Below, piece after piece: positions 22,512 to 30,907 of a DNA stretch of 32,096 nt. Source of the DNA: an uncultured Eubacteriales bacterium (GTDB taxonomy: Bacteria > Bacillota > Clostridia > Oscillospirales > Oscillospiraceae); NCBI GenBank assembly GCA_905205195.1, contig CAJLCS010000021.1, positions 1 through 32,096 on the forward strand, in the 5' to 3' direction. Below the pieces are notes generated by a model. It had not been told where the DNA came from and did no database searches. It saw only the letters and a list, made by a program, of their open reading frames with translations. The stretch's first letter is position 1; each line of letters begins with the position of its first letter. The translations under genes were made by a program, and so were the position numbers.

Positions 22512-23378
22512 TTATAGTCCGGTTTTTTCCACCAGATAGCGGCCGGTCCGCGCCATCAGCACGCTGGCGTCCTTCCGCAGCTCCCGGGGGAACTGTTCGA
22601 GGAAGGCGTCCGCTTCAAAGGTGAAGTCGCCGTCGTAGTGAATCTCGGCCAGCGCCGCCGTGATGGCATCCCAGTCCAGATTCCGGTTGAAGGGCAGGGT
22701 GTGGCAGTCGTGGAGATAGTCCACATCGTGGACGTGGAGGGCCTTGAGCCGGTCGTGGCCCAGCGCCCGGATGGCGTCCGCCGGGTCCACGCCCACCAGC
22801 GCCGTGTGGCCGATGTCCAGGCAGGCGGTGATCCAGGGGCTGTTGATCTCGTCGATCATGGCGCAGAATTCCTCGGGCTGGGCGCAGACGCTGTCCACGA
22901 TGATGTGGCGCTTTTCGTCATACTGCCACATATTTTCCACGCAGACGTGGATGCCGAACTGCTTGCAGTAGGGGATCAGGTCGGTGTAGAAGGCTACGTT
23001 TTCCCGGAACAGCTGCTTTTTGTTTTTGGCGTAGGGCAGATGCTGCCGGGGGTGGACGATAATGGAGTGGCAGCCCAGCAGCGCGGCGGCCTCCATGGAT
23101 TTGAGGATCGTGGTCAGGATCTGCTTGTCCTTTTCCTCGTTGCCCACGGAGCTGGGGAAGGGGGCGTGGGACTGGCCGAAGCCGATGCCGCATTCCTCCG
23201 CCGTGCGGCGGATTTCCGCGGCGTGGTCCCGCCAGCCGCCGCCCTGCCAGCCAATCTGGCGTTCGATGCTGAAAAAGCTCCAGTCGATGGCGTCAAAGCC
23301 GTTGCGGGCGAGAATCCGGACCGCTTCCAGATCGCCGAAGGTCTCGGCCAGAGAATCGGATGTAGTGACTAAACGCAT
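22512..23378 (-). CDS. Sugar phosphate isomerase/epimerase-like TIM barrel protein
   Basis: The 288-residue protein fits the xylose isomerase-like TIM barrel family (AP endonuclease 2 superfamily). Probable metal ligands are Glu148 in VCVENMW, Asp188 and His191 in CLDIGH, the His pair in LHVHDVD (215-217) and Glu255 in FTFEAD. An early HAPF segment near 71 is also typical. Members include hexose epimerases, inosose dehydratase and hydroxypyruvate isomerase; which reaction applies cannot be told. It is the first gene of a two-gene operon with the SGNH hydrolase, with RBS GGAGG and a near-consensus promoter. Confidence 0.9.
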   Translation of the reverse strand: MRLVTTSDSLAETFGDLEAVRILARNGFDAIDWSFFSIERQIGWQGGGWRDHAAEIRRTAEECGIGFGQSHAPFPSSVGNEEKDKQILTTILKSMEAAALLGCHSIIVHPRQHLPYAKNKKQLFRENVAFYTDLIPYCKQFGIHVCVENMWQYDEKRHIIVDSVCAQPEEFCAMIDEINSPWITACLDIGHTALVGVDPADAIRALGHDRLKALHVHDVDYLHDCHTLPFNRNLDWDAITAALAEIHYDGDFTFEADAFLEQFPRELRKDASVLMARTGRYLVEKTGL

Positions 23379-23410
23379 GAGAGAGCCTCCTGTCGTCTTT
23401 TGTTTTCAAA

Positions 23411-23439
23411 ATTTTAGCATAATGGCGAAAATATGTCAA
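23411..23439 (-). promoter_or_regulatory. Promoter of the isomerase-SGNH operon
   Basis: On the minus strand TTGACA (23434-23439) and TAAAAT (23411-23416) are spaced by 17 bases, about 33 bases upstream of the start. Confidence 0.85.
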
Positions 23440-23464
23440 TATTCTTTTTTGCGTTTTGTTCCTG

Positions 23465-23493
23465 TTGACAATATAAAAAATGTAAATTATAAT
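23465..23493 (+). promoter_or_regulatory. Consensus promoter of the 139-residue membrane protein
   Basis: TTGACA (23465-23470) and TATAAT (23488-23493), spaced by 17 bases, both match consensus perfectly. The promoter and about 12 bases beyond it closely match the promoter at 23995. Confidence 0.9.
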
Positions 23494-23534
23494 GAAACTG
23501 AACTTAAAAAAGGAAGATTATAAAAGGTACTAGT

Positions 23535-23954
23535 ATGCTATTTGCAAAGATCAAACTGTGGCTGCAATACGGCTGGGCGGCGGTTCTGGCGCTGGTGCTG
23601 GAGGCGTGCCCGTGGAGTGCGGCGCTGGATTTCGGCGTGCAGAACGCAGCCGGTGCCATCGAGAAGCGTCGGCAATACGTTTCCGGTTTTTCCGTTTTGC
23701 TGCTTGGTTACGGCAGCTATGCGCCGTTTCTCACCGGGATTCTGACGGCGGCGGTTCTCGTCGCACTGGCCGTCGGGATCGGGTCCCGCGGCGCGGCGAA
23801 CACACGGGTGGCCATGGGCCTTGCCGCTTTTGCGGCCCTCTTTTCCCTTTTTCCGCTGCTGACCGGTTCCTACACGCCGGTGGGGCTGGGCATCACCGCC
23901 GCCCTGATTGCGGAGTGCTTCCTGCTTTATCGGAGATTTCATACGTTAAAATGA
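23535..23954 (+). CDS. Multi-pass membrane protein of unknown function
   Basis: I do not recognise this 139-residue protein. It has about four hydrophobic segments: 8-24, 50-58 (short), 62-82 and 92-130, probably two helices. It ends with a basic stretch YRRFHTLK. The RBS AAAAGG lies seven bases before the ATG, weaker than most in this window, and a better purine run (AAAAAAGGAAG) is further upstream. Its promoter region is nearly the same as that of the downstream DUF975 gene, so both may answer to the same signal. Confidence 0.72.
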   Translation: MLFAKIKLWLQYGWAAVLALVLEACPWSAALDFGVQNAAGAIEKRRQYVSGFSVLLLGYGSYAPFLTGILTAAVLVALAVGIGSRGAANTRVAMGLAAFAALFSLFPLLTGSYTPVGLGITAALIAECFLLYRRFHTLK

Positions 23955-23994
23955 CGGAAATATGCCGATTCCAATGGTTCTCCTTTTATTCGTA

Positions 23995-24023
23995 TTGACA
24001 AAACGAAAAATGTAAGTTATGAT
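23995..24023 (+). promoter_or_regulatory. Promoter of the DUF975 gene
   Basis: TTGACA (23995-24000) and TATGAT (24018-24023) are spaced by 17 bases. A palindrome AAAGTT-G-AACTTT follows directly downstream, near the expected start of transcription (about 24025-24037). Confidence 0.85.
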
Positions 24024-24054
24024 AAAGTTGAACTTTGAAAGAGGAGGTGTCTTT

Positions 24055-24618
24055 ATGACACGCGCACAACTCAAATCCATGGCAAAGGCCCAGATTAAGG
24101 GCAACATCGGCATCCTGTTCGTGATCGCCATCGTGGCGACAGTGATCACCGGCGTACCGCTGGCGAACCTGATTCTGGTACCGGCGCTGGGCCTCGGACT
24201 CGTCAAAATCTACCTGAATATGACGAACGGCCAGAAGCCCAAGGTCGGTGACCTGTTCAGCGGCCTTGACCAGCTGGGCCGGGCATGGTGGCTGAGTTTC
24301 CTGATCGGCTTCTTCACCAGCCTGTGGTCCATGCTGTTCGTCATTCCCGGTATCGTCAAAGGGCTGTCCTACTCCATGGCCTATTACGTTCTGGCGGACC
24401 ATCCGGAAATGACCGCCCGGCAGGCCCTCAACGAGAGCAAGCGGATCACCCAGGGCCATAAGGGGGAACTGTTCGTCCTGAATCTGTCCTTCCTGGGCTG
24501 GCAAATCCTGGCGTGCTTCACCTTCGGCATCCTGTACATCTGGCTGATTCCTTATATGCAGGCCACCGTTGCCAACTTCTATCGGTCCCTCACGGCAAAG
24601 ACCACGGTAGAAGGCTGA
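24055..24618 (+). CDS. DUF975 family membrane protein
   Basis: The 187-residue protein matches the DUF975 family: an N-terminal helix with LKSMAKAQIKGN, a hydrophobic segment (about 18-45), a mid region with the typical FSGLDQLGRAWWLSFLIGFFTSLWSMLFVIPGIVKG pattern split over two helices, then SYSMAYYVLADHPEMTARQALNESKRITQGHKGELF (a family hallmark), and two last helices. No biochemical role is known for the family. The start at 24055 follows GAGGAGG seven to eight bases upstream; the frame's earlier ATG lies over the promoter tail. It is followed by a strong terminator. Confidence 0.88.
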   Translation: MTRAQLKSMAKAQIKGNIGILFVIAIVATVITGVPLANLILVPALGLGLVKIYLNMTNGQKPKVGDLFSGLDQLGRAWWLSFLIGFFTSLWSMLFVIPGIVKGLSYSMAYYVLADHPEMTARQALNESKRITQGHKGELFVLNLSFLGWQILACFTFGILYIWLIPYMQATVANFYRSLTAKTTVEG

Positions 24619-24630
24619 TTCTCAACCTAT

Positions 24631-24666
24631 AAAACGCGCCCGGAGATTGCTCTCCGGGCGCGTTTT
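24631..24666. terminator. Strong bidirectional terminator between DUF975 and purL
   Basis: A perfect 16-bp stem (AAAACGCGCCCGGAGA and its complement) with loop TTGC ends in TTTTT. A run of A on the left lets it also end the purine operon, whose last stop codon is at 24678. Confidence 0.93.
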
Positions 24667-24677
24667 TCGATTTTTTC

Positions 24678-27600
24678 TTACTTGAAGTACCGGACGGCGG
24701 CCTCAAACATCCGGATATCGTAATTTCCGGGGACGTTGCGGTACAGCCCGGCGCCGATGCGCTCGCTGTGGCCCATCTTGCCGAACACCCGGCCGTCGGG
24801 GGAGGTGATGCCCTCAATGGCGAACAGGGAGCCGTTGGGGTTGAAGCGGATATCGCCGGTGGCGCGGCCCTCCATGTCCACATACTGGGTGGCGATCTGA
24901 CCGTTGGCCGCCAGCTGCCGGATCAGGTCCTCGCTTGCCAGGAACCGGCCCTCGCCGTGGGAAATGGGGACGCTGTAAATGTCGCCCACGTTGGTCAGGC
25001 TCAGCCACGGGGACTTGTTGGAGGCGATCCGGGTCCGGACGATCCGGCTCTGGTGCCGGCCGATGGTGTTGAAGGTCAGGGTGGGGCAGGTTTCGTCGGT
25101 GTCGATGATCTTGCCGTAGGGCACCAGTCCCAGCTTGATGAGGGCCTGGAAGCCGTTGCAGATGCCGCACATCAGGCCGTCCCGCTGCTCCAGCAGCCGG
25201 GTGACGCCCTCCTTCACCGCAGCGTTGCGGAAGAAGGCCGTGATGAACTTGCCGGAGCCGTCCGGCTCGTCGCCGCCGGAGAAGCCGCCGGGGATAAAGA
25301 CCATCTGGGCCGTGTCCAGCGCCTTGGCGAAGGTGTCCACGCTCCGGGCAATGCCGTCGGCGGACAGATTGTTGATGACCAGGATTTCCGGCTCCGCCCC
25401 GGCGTCCCGGACGGCCTTGGCCGAATCGTATTCGCAGTTGGTGCCGGGGAAGGCGGGAATCAGGACCCTGGGCCGGGCCGCCTTCACCGTCGGGGCCACC
25501 CGGGCGCCGGTTTCATAGGAGAAGGTTTCCATGGGGCCTTCCGCCGCCGGAATGTTGCAGGCGTAAACCGGCTCCAGCTTGCCCTCGTAGTCGTGCAGCA
25601 GCCGGTCCAGCGACAGCGACCGGTCGCCCTTGGAAATGGTACCGTCGTCCGTCACCTGACCGATGACCGGCGCGCCCGCCACCGGCTCCGTGACCTCCAG
25701 CAGGAAGCTGCCGTAGCGGTAGCCGAAAATCGTGTCGTTGTCCAGATCCTCCCGGTACCGGAAGCCCAGACCGTTGCCGAAGCACATCTTCATCACCGCT
25801 TCGCCGATGCCGCCCATGCCGGGGGTGTAGCAGGCCACGGCCTTGCCGCTGCGGAGCAACGCGGTGACCCGGCGGAACAGGGCGGTCTGGGAGTCGGCGG
25901 TGGGCAGACCGTGTTCGTCGTACGTCGGGGACAGACAGATCACATCGTGACCGGCCTGCTTGAATTCCGGCGACACCACCTCGGCGGTTTTGCCGGTGGT
26001 GACGGCGAAGGAGACCAGCGTGGGGGGCACGTCCAGCTGCTCGAAGGTGCCTGACATGGAGTCCTTGCCGCCGATGGCGCCCACGCCCAGATCCAGCTGG
26101 GCCTGGAAGGCACCCAGCAGCGCCGCCAGGGGCTTGCCCCAGCGCTTGCCGTCGTGACCCACCCGCTCAAAGTACTCCTGGAAGGTGAGATACACGTCCT
26201 CAAAGGAAGCGCCGGTGGCAATCAGCTTGGAAACCGACTCCACCACGGCCAGATAGGCCCCGTGATAGGGGCTGGCCTCGGACAGGAAGGGGTTATAGCC
26301 AAAGGCCATATAGGAACAGTTGTCGGTGTGCTGCTTTTCCACGGAAATTTTCTGCACCATGGCCTGAATGGGGGTCAGCTGATTCTTGCCGCCGAAGGGC
26401 ATCAGCACGGTGCCCGCGCCGATGGTGGAGTCGAACCGCTCGGAAAGGCCCCGCTTGGAGCAGGTGTTCAGGTCCCGGGCCAGCGCCTGGCAGTTTTCCT
26501 CGAAGCTGCCGGTGACGGCCTTGCGGATAACGCCGGGGGCGGCGGTTTCGATGGAAATGTGCTTTTCCGCGCCGTTGGAATTCAGGAAATCCCGGCTGAC
26601 GTCCACGATGGCCCGGCCGTTCCAGCGCATGACCAGCCGGGGCTCGGCGGTGACGACGGCCACGGGGCAGGCCTGCAGGTTTTCACCGTCGGCCAGCGCC
26701 AGGAAGGTGTCCACGTCCTCCGGGGCCACCACCACGGCCATCCGCTCCTGGGATTCGGAAATGGCCAGCTCCGTGCCGTCCAGACCTTCGTATTTCTTGG
26801 GTACCTTGTTCAGATCGATATCCAGCCCGTCGGCCAGCTCGCCGATGGCCACGGACACGCCGCCGGCGCCGAAATCGTTGCAGCGCTTGATCAGGCGGCT
26901 GGCCTTGGGATTCCGGAACAGCCGCTGGAGCTTCCGCTCCTCGGGGGCGTTGCCCTTCTGGACCTCGGCGCCGCAGGTTTCCAGCGACTGGACCGTGTGG
27001 CTCTTGGAGGAACCGGTGGCGCCGCCGCAGCCGTCCCGGCCGGTGCTGCCGCCCAGCAGGATGACCACGTCGCCGGGCTGAGGCACCTCCCGCCGGACGT
27101 TTTCCGCCGGGGCGGCGGCGATGACCGCGCCGATTTCCATCCGCTTGGCGGCGTAGCCGGGATGGTAGATTTCGTCCACGATGCCGGTGGCCAGACCGAT
27201 CTGGTTGCCATAGGAGGAGTAGCCCGCCGCGGCGGTGGTGACGATTTTCCGCTGGGGCAGCTTGCCGGGGATGGTTTCGGACACGGGCTTCAGCGGATCA
27301 GCGGCACCGGTGACCCGCATGGCGCCGTAGACATAGCTCCGGCCGGACAGGGGATCCCGGATGGCACCGCCGATGCAGGTGGCGGCGCCGCCGAAGGGCT
27401 CGATTTCCGTCGGGTGGTTATGGGTTTCGTTTTTGAACAGCAGCAGCCAGGGCTGGGTTTTGCCGTCCACCTCCACGTCCATTTTCACGGTGCAGGCGTT
27501 GATTTCCTCGGATTCGTCCAGCTTGGTCAGCTTGCCGGTGGTCTTGAGGTACTTGGCGGCCAGCGTGGCCAGATCCATCAGGCAGATGGGCTTGGTCCGG

Positions 27601-28367
27601 CCCAGCTCCTTCCGGACGGCCAGATACCGGTCGTAGGCGCTCTGCAGCAGCGGATCGGCAAAGGTCACGCCGTCGATCCGGGTGTTGAAGGTGGTGTGGC
27701 GGCAGTGGTCGGACCAGTAGGTGTCGATCATCCGGATTTCCGTGATGGTGGGATCCCGGTGCTCGCTGCGGAAGTAGTTCTGGCAGAAGCAGATATCCTC
27801 CAGATCCATGGCCAGGCCCAGCTTGCGGATCATGTCCGCCAGCTCCTCCCGGGACAGGGCCGTAAAGCCGGTTTCCGTGGCCACGGTGGTGGGGATTTCA
27901 TAGTCAATCCGCAGCGTGGCGGGCTTTTCCAGCGAAGCCTCCCGGGCCTCCACCGGGTTAATGACGTATTTTTTCACCTCGGCCAGCTCCGCGTCCGTCA
28001 GCTTGCCGTACAGGGCGTAAACCCTGGCGGTGCGGATGGCGGGGCGGTCGCCCTGAGAGAGAATCTGGATGCACTGGGCGGCGGAGTCGGCCCGCTGGTC
28101 AAACTGGCCGGGCAGATACTCCACGGCGAACACGGCGGCGCCGGTCAGTTCCGGCTCCCGGCAGGCAATGTCCAGCTGGGGCTCGGAAAACACCGTCCGC
28201 ACCGCGTAGTCAAACAGTTCCGGGGAGAGATTCTCCACGTCGTAGCGGTTGAGCAGGCGCACCCGCTCCAGCGCGGTGATGCCCAGCAGATTCCGGGCGT
28301 CGTTCAGCAGCGCCCGGGCCTCGTTGTCAAGGCCGGGCTTCTTTTCCACAAAAATGCGTTCAACCAT
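24678..28367 (-). CDS. purL: Phosphoribosylformylglycinamidine synthase, one-chain form with glutaminase
   Basis: This 1229-residue enzyme converts FGAR to FGAM with ATP and glutamine-derived ammonia. The N-terminal part contains the PurS-like region (to about 150), the two AIRS-like halves follow (SDHCRHTTFNT, KNETHNHPTEIEPFGGAATCIGG and later GGKDSMSGTF), and the C-terminal class I glutaminase starts near 970. There the nucleophile is Cys1070 in CGICNG and the triad His is His1200 in GHSER. It resembles the clostridial fused type, distinct in detail from the proteobacterial one. The start has GGAGG upstream and follows purD by 15 bases. It is the last gene of the operon. Confidence 0.97.
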   Translation of the reverse strand: MVERIFVEKKPGLDNEARALLNDARNLLGITALERVRLLNRYDVENLSPELFDYAVRTVFSEPQLDIACREPELTGAAVFAVEYLPGQFDQRADSAAQCIQILSQGDRPAIRTARVYALYGKLTDAELAEVKKYVINPVEAREASLEKPATLRIDYEIPTTVATETGFTALSREELADMIRKLGLAMDLEDICFCQNYFRSEHRDPTITEIRMIDTYWSDHCRHTTFNTRIDGVTFADPLLQSAYDRYLAVRKELGRTKPICLMDLATLAAKYLKTTGKLTKLDESEEINACTVKMDVEVDGKTQPWLLLFKNETHNHPTEIEPFGGAATCIGGAIRDPLSGRSYVYGAMRVTGAADPLKPVSETIPGKLPQRKIVTTAAAGYSSYGNQIGLATGIVDEIYHPGYAAKRMEIGAVIAAAPAENVRREVPQPGDVVILLGGSTGRDGCGGATGSSKSHTVQSLETCGAEVQKGNAPEERKLQRLFRNPKASRLIKRCNDFGAGGVSVAIGELADGLDIDLNKVPKKYEGLDGTELAISESQERMAVVVAPEDVDTFLALADGENLQACPVAVVTAEPRLVMRWNGRAIVDVSRDFLNSNGAEKHISIETAAPGVIRKAVTGSFEENCQALARDLNTCSKRGLSERFDSTIGAGTVLMPFGGKNQLTPIQAMVQKISVEKQHTDNCSYMAFGYNPFLSEASPYHGAYLAVVESVSKLIATGASFEDVYLTFQEYFERVGHDGKRWGKPLAALLGAFQAQLDLGVGAIGGKDSMSGTFEQLDVPPTLVSFAVTTGKTAEVVSPEFKQAGHDVICLSPTYDEHGLPTADSQTALFRRVTALLRSGKAVACYTPGMGGIGEAVMKMCFGNGLGFRYREDLDNDTIFGYRYGSFLLEVTEPVAGAPVIGQVTDDGTISKGDRSLSLDRLLHDYEGKLEPVYACNIPAAEGPMETFSYETGARVAPTVKAARPRVLIPAFPGTNCEYDSAKAVRDAGAEPEILVINNLSADGIARSVDTFAKALDTAQMVFIPGGFSGGDEPDGSGKFITAFFRNAAVKEGVTRLLEQRDGLMCGICNGFQALIKLGLVPYGKIIDTDETCPTLTFNTIGRHQSRIVRTRIASNKSPWLSLTNVGDIYSVPISHGEGRFLASEDLIRQLAANGQIATQYVDMEGRATGDIRFNPNGSLFAIEGITSPDGRVFGKMGHSERIGAGLYRNVPGNYDIRMFEAAVRYFK

Positions 28368-28382
28368 TTGGTGTTCCTCCTG

Positions 28383-29651
28383 TCAGCAATGGGGAGCGGC
28401 CAGCGCCCGGGCGCCGATGTCGCTGCGGTGATAGGCATTTTCAAACCGGACGCCCTCCGTTAGCCGGTAGGCTTCCCGGATGGCCTGCTCCAGCGTGTCG
28501 GCCACGGCGGTGGTGCCGGTGACCCGGCCGCCGGACGTGACCAGCACCCCGTCCTGCAGGGCGGCGCCGGCCACATCGGTGTGGGCGGCGGCTTCAGGGG
28601 TCATGGTGATGGGATAGCCTTTCCGGTAGGCGGCGGGGTAGCCGTCGGAGGCCTGAATGACGCAGCAGGCGTACTTGTCCGAGAAGCGGACCTCGGTCCG
28701 GGCCAGACGGCCCGCCGTCACGGCCTGCATCACGGTGAGCAGGTCACTTTCCAGCAGCGGCAGCACCACCTGAGTCTCCGGATCGCCGAAGCGGCAGTTA
28801 TACTCGATGACCTTGGGGCCGTCGGGGGTCAGCATCAGGCCGAAATACAGGCAGCCCCGGAAGGTCCGGCCCTCGGCATTCATGGCCTTCATGGTGGGCA
28901 GGAAGATTTCTTCCATGCACCGCTTGGCCACGGCGGGGGTGTAGTAGGGATTGGGGGCCACGGTGCCCATGCCGCCGGTGTTCAGGCCGGTGTCGCCGTC
29001 GTGGGCCCGCTTGTGGTCCATGGAGGACACCATGGGCACCAGCGTCTCGCCGTCGGTGAAGGACAGCACCGAGACCTCCGGGCCGGTGAGGAATTCCTCG
29101 ATGACGATGTGGTCGCCGCTTTTGCCGAAGACATGGTCGGCCATCATGGAGCGGACGGCCGCTCTGGCCTCCTCCCGGGTCTGGGCGATGATGACGCCCT
29201 TGCCCAGCGCCAGACCGTCGGCCTTGATGACGGTGGGGATGGGGGCGGTGTCCAGATACCGGAGAGCGGCGTCCATGTCGTCGAACACTTCATAGGCGGC
29301 GGTGGGGATGCCATATTTCTTCATGAGGTTCTTGGAAAAGACCTTGCTGCCCTCGATGATGGCGGCATTGGCCCGGGGGCCGAAGCAGGGCACGCCCGCC
29401 GCCTCCAGCCGGTCCACGGCGCCCAGCACCAGCGGGTCGTCGGGGGCCACCACGGCGTAATCGATGGCGTTTTCCTCTGCAAAGCGGACGATGCCGTCCA
29501 GATCCGTGGCCTTGATGGGAACGCACACGGCGTCGGCGGCGATGCCGCCGTTGCCGGGCAGGGCGTAAATTGTTTCCACGTTGGGATTTTTTCTGAGTTT
29601 TTTAATGATGGCGTGTTCCCGTCCGCCGCCACCGATGACCATCAGCTTCAT
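28383..29651 (-). CDS. purD: Phosphoribosylamine-glycine ligase
   Basis: PurD (GARS) joins phosphoribosylamine and glycine using ATP, the second step of purine synthesis. The 422-residue, ATP-grasp protein starts MKLMVIGGGGREHAI, with the family's glycine-rich loop. It then shows PDDPLVLG near 70, FSKNLMKKYGIPTA, KADGLALGKGV (ATP-binding Lys region), the signature RFGDPETQ and a C-terminal glycine-rich domain. AAAGGAG precedes the ATG. It follows the AICAR transformylase gene by 71 bases, in which a stem-loop lies, and precedes purL by 15 bases. Confidence 0.97.
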   Translation of the reverse strand: MKLMVIGGGGREHAIIKKLRKNPNVETIYALPGNGGIAADAVCVPIKATDLDGIVRFAEENAIDYAVVAPDDPLVLGAVDRLEAAGVPCFGPRANAAIIEGSKVFSKNLMKKYGIPTAAYEVFDDMDAALRYLDTAPIPTVIKADGLALGKGVIIAQTREEARAAVRSMMADHVFGKSGDHIVIEEFLTGPEVSVLSFTDGETLVPMVSSMDHKRAHDGDTGLNTGGMGTVAPNPYYTPAVAKRCMEEIFLPTMKAMNAEGRTFRGCLYFGLMLTPDGPKVIEYNCRFGDPETQVVLPLLESDLLTVMQAVTAGRLARTEVRFSDKYACCVIQASDGYPAAYRKGYPITMTPEAAAHTDVAGAALQDGVLVTSGGRVTGTTAVADTLEQAIREAYRLTEGVRFENAYHRSDIGARALAAPHC

Positions 29652-29675
29652 AAGCAGCTCCTTTCAGAAAATGCC

Positions 29676-29712
29676 GAAGCCTTCCCCCGAAAAAATCAGA
29701 AGGGAAGGTTTC
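29676..29712. repeat. Intercistronic inverted repeat before purD
   Basis: Arms GAAGCCTTCCC and GGGAAGGTTTC pair over 11 positions with one imperfect pair, around a 15-base loop. It lies in the longest gap of the operon and may be a weak attenuator or an mRNA-stability stem; there is no T tract that would make it a full terminator. Confidence 0.5.
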
Positions 29713-29722
29713 AAGTGAGAAA

Positions 29723-30907
29723 TCAGTGATGGAACAGGCGCATTCCGGTGAAGGCCATGACGATATCGTGCTTGTTGCACTCCTCAATGACCAGATCGTC
29801 CCGGATGGAACCGCCGGGCTGGGCGATGTACGCCACGCCGGACTTCCAGGCCCGCTTGATGTTGTCCGCGAAGGGGAAGAAGGCGTCGGAGCCAAGGGCC
29901 ACGTTCCGGCAGCTTGCCAGAAACGCCGCTTTTTCGCCCTCGGTGAGCCGCTCCGGCTGCCGGGTGAAGTAATTCTGCCAGATGCCGTCGGCGCAGACGT
30001 CCTCCTCGTTGCCGTTGATGTAGCCGTCGATGACGTTGTCCCGGTTGGGGCGGCTCAGCTCCGGCAGGAAGGGCAGGGAGAGGGTCTTGGGATGCTGCCG
30101 CAGGAACCAGGTGTCCGCCTTGGAACCGGCCAGACGGGTGCAGTGAATCCGGGACTGCTGCCCGGCGCCCACGCCGATGGCCTGGCCGTCATAGGCAAAG
30201 CAAACGGAGTTGGACTGGGTGTATTTCAGGGTAATCAGCGCCACCAGCAGATCGGTGACGGCGCTTTCGGGCAGATTTTTGTTTTCGGTGACGATATTCG
30301 TCAGCAGGGACCGGTCGATTTTGAAGTTGTTGCGGCCCTGGCGGAAGGTGATGCCGAACACCTGCTTGGTTTCCACCGGCGCGGGCACATAGGCCGGATC
30401 GATGGCCACCACGTTGTAGCCGCCCTTGCGCTTGGCTTTCAGAATTTCCAGCGCTTCCGGCTCGTAGCCCGGCGCAATGACGCCGTCGGAGACCTCCCGG
30501 GCGATGAGCCGGGCGGTGGTGACGTCGCACACGTCGGACAGGGCCACCCAGTCGCCGAAGGAGCACATCCGGTCGGTGCCTCTGGCCCGGGCATAGGCGC
30601 AGGCCAGCGGGGACGCGTCCAGCTCCGGCACGTCGTCCACAAAGCAGGCCTGCTTCAGGGCGGCGGGCAGCACCTTGCCCACGGCGGCGGAGGTGGGGGA
30701 AACGTGCTTGAAGGAGGTGACGGCGCACAGACCGGTGGCTTCCTTCAGCTCCTTCACCAGCTGCCAGGCGTTCATGGCGTCCAGAAAATTGATGTAGCCC
30801 GGGCGGCCGTTGAGCACGGTGACGGGCAGGTCGCTGCCGTCGGCCATGAAAATGCCGGCAGGCTTCTGATTGGGGTTGCAGCCGTATTTCAGCTCCAGTT
30901 CCTTCAT
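29723..30907 (-). CDS. purH: AICAR transformylase, stand-alone (no IMP cyclohydrolase domain)
   Basis: This 394-residue protein transfers a formyl group from 10-formyltetrahydrofolate to AICAR, giving FAICAR. It corresponds to the C-terminal transformylase part of bifunctional PurH: LKYGCNPNQKPA at the N-terminus, SFKHVSP with the catalytic pair Lys67-His68, and SFGDWVALSD follow. The N-terminal cyclohydrolase (MGS-like) domain of normal PurH is absent; the adjacent upstream gene supplies a separate IMP cyclohydrolase. The ATG overlaps that gene's stop as ATGA, and the pair is translationally coupled. Symbols for the split form vary, so purH here means only the transformylase half. Confidence 0.95.
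   Translation of the reverse strand: MKELELKYGCNPNQKPAGIFMADGSDLPVTVLNGRPGYINFLDAMNAWQLVKELKEATGLCAVTSFKHVSPTSAAVGKVLPAALKQACFVDDVPELDASPLACAYARARGTDRMCSFGDWVALSDVCDVTTARLIAREVSDGVIAPGYEPEALEILKAKRKGGYNVVAIDPAYVPAPVETKQVFGITFRQGRNNFKIDRSLLTNIVTENKNLPESAVTDLLVALITLKYTQSNSVCFAYDGQAIGVGAGQQSRIHCTRLAGSKADTWFLRQHPKTLSLPFLPELSRPNRDNVIDGYINGNEEDVCADGIWQNYFTRQPERLTEGEKAAFLASCRNVALGSDAFFPFADNIKRAWKSGVAYIAQPGGSIRDDLVIEECNKHDIVMAFTGMRLFHH

Noticed and set aside
26154..28463. 769-codon plus-strand frame opposite purL
   Set aside because: It is the same kind of GC-bias shadow, entirely antisense to conserved PurL motifs.
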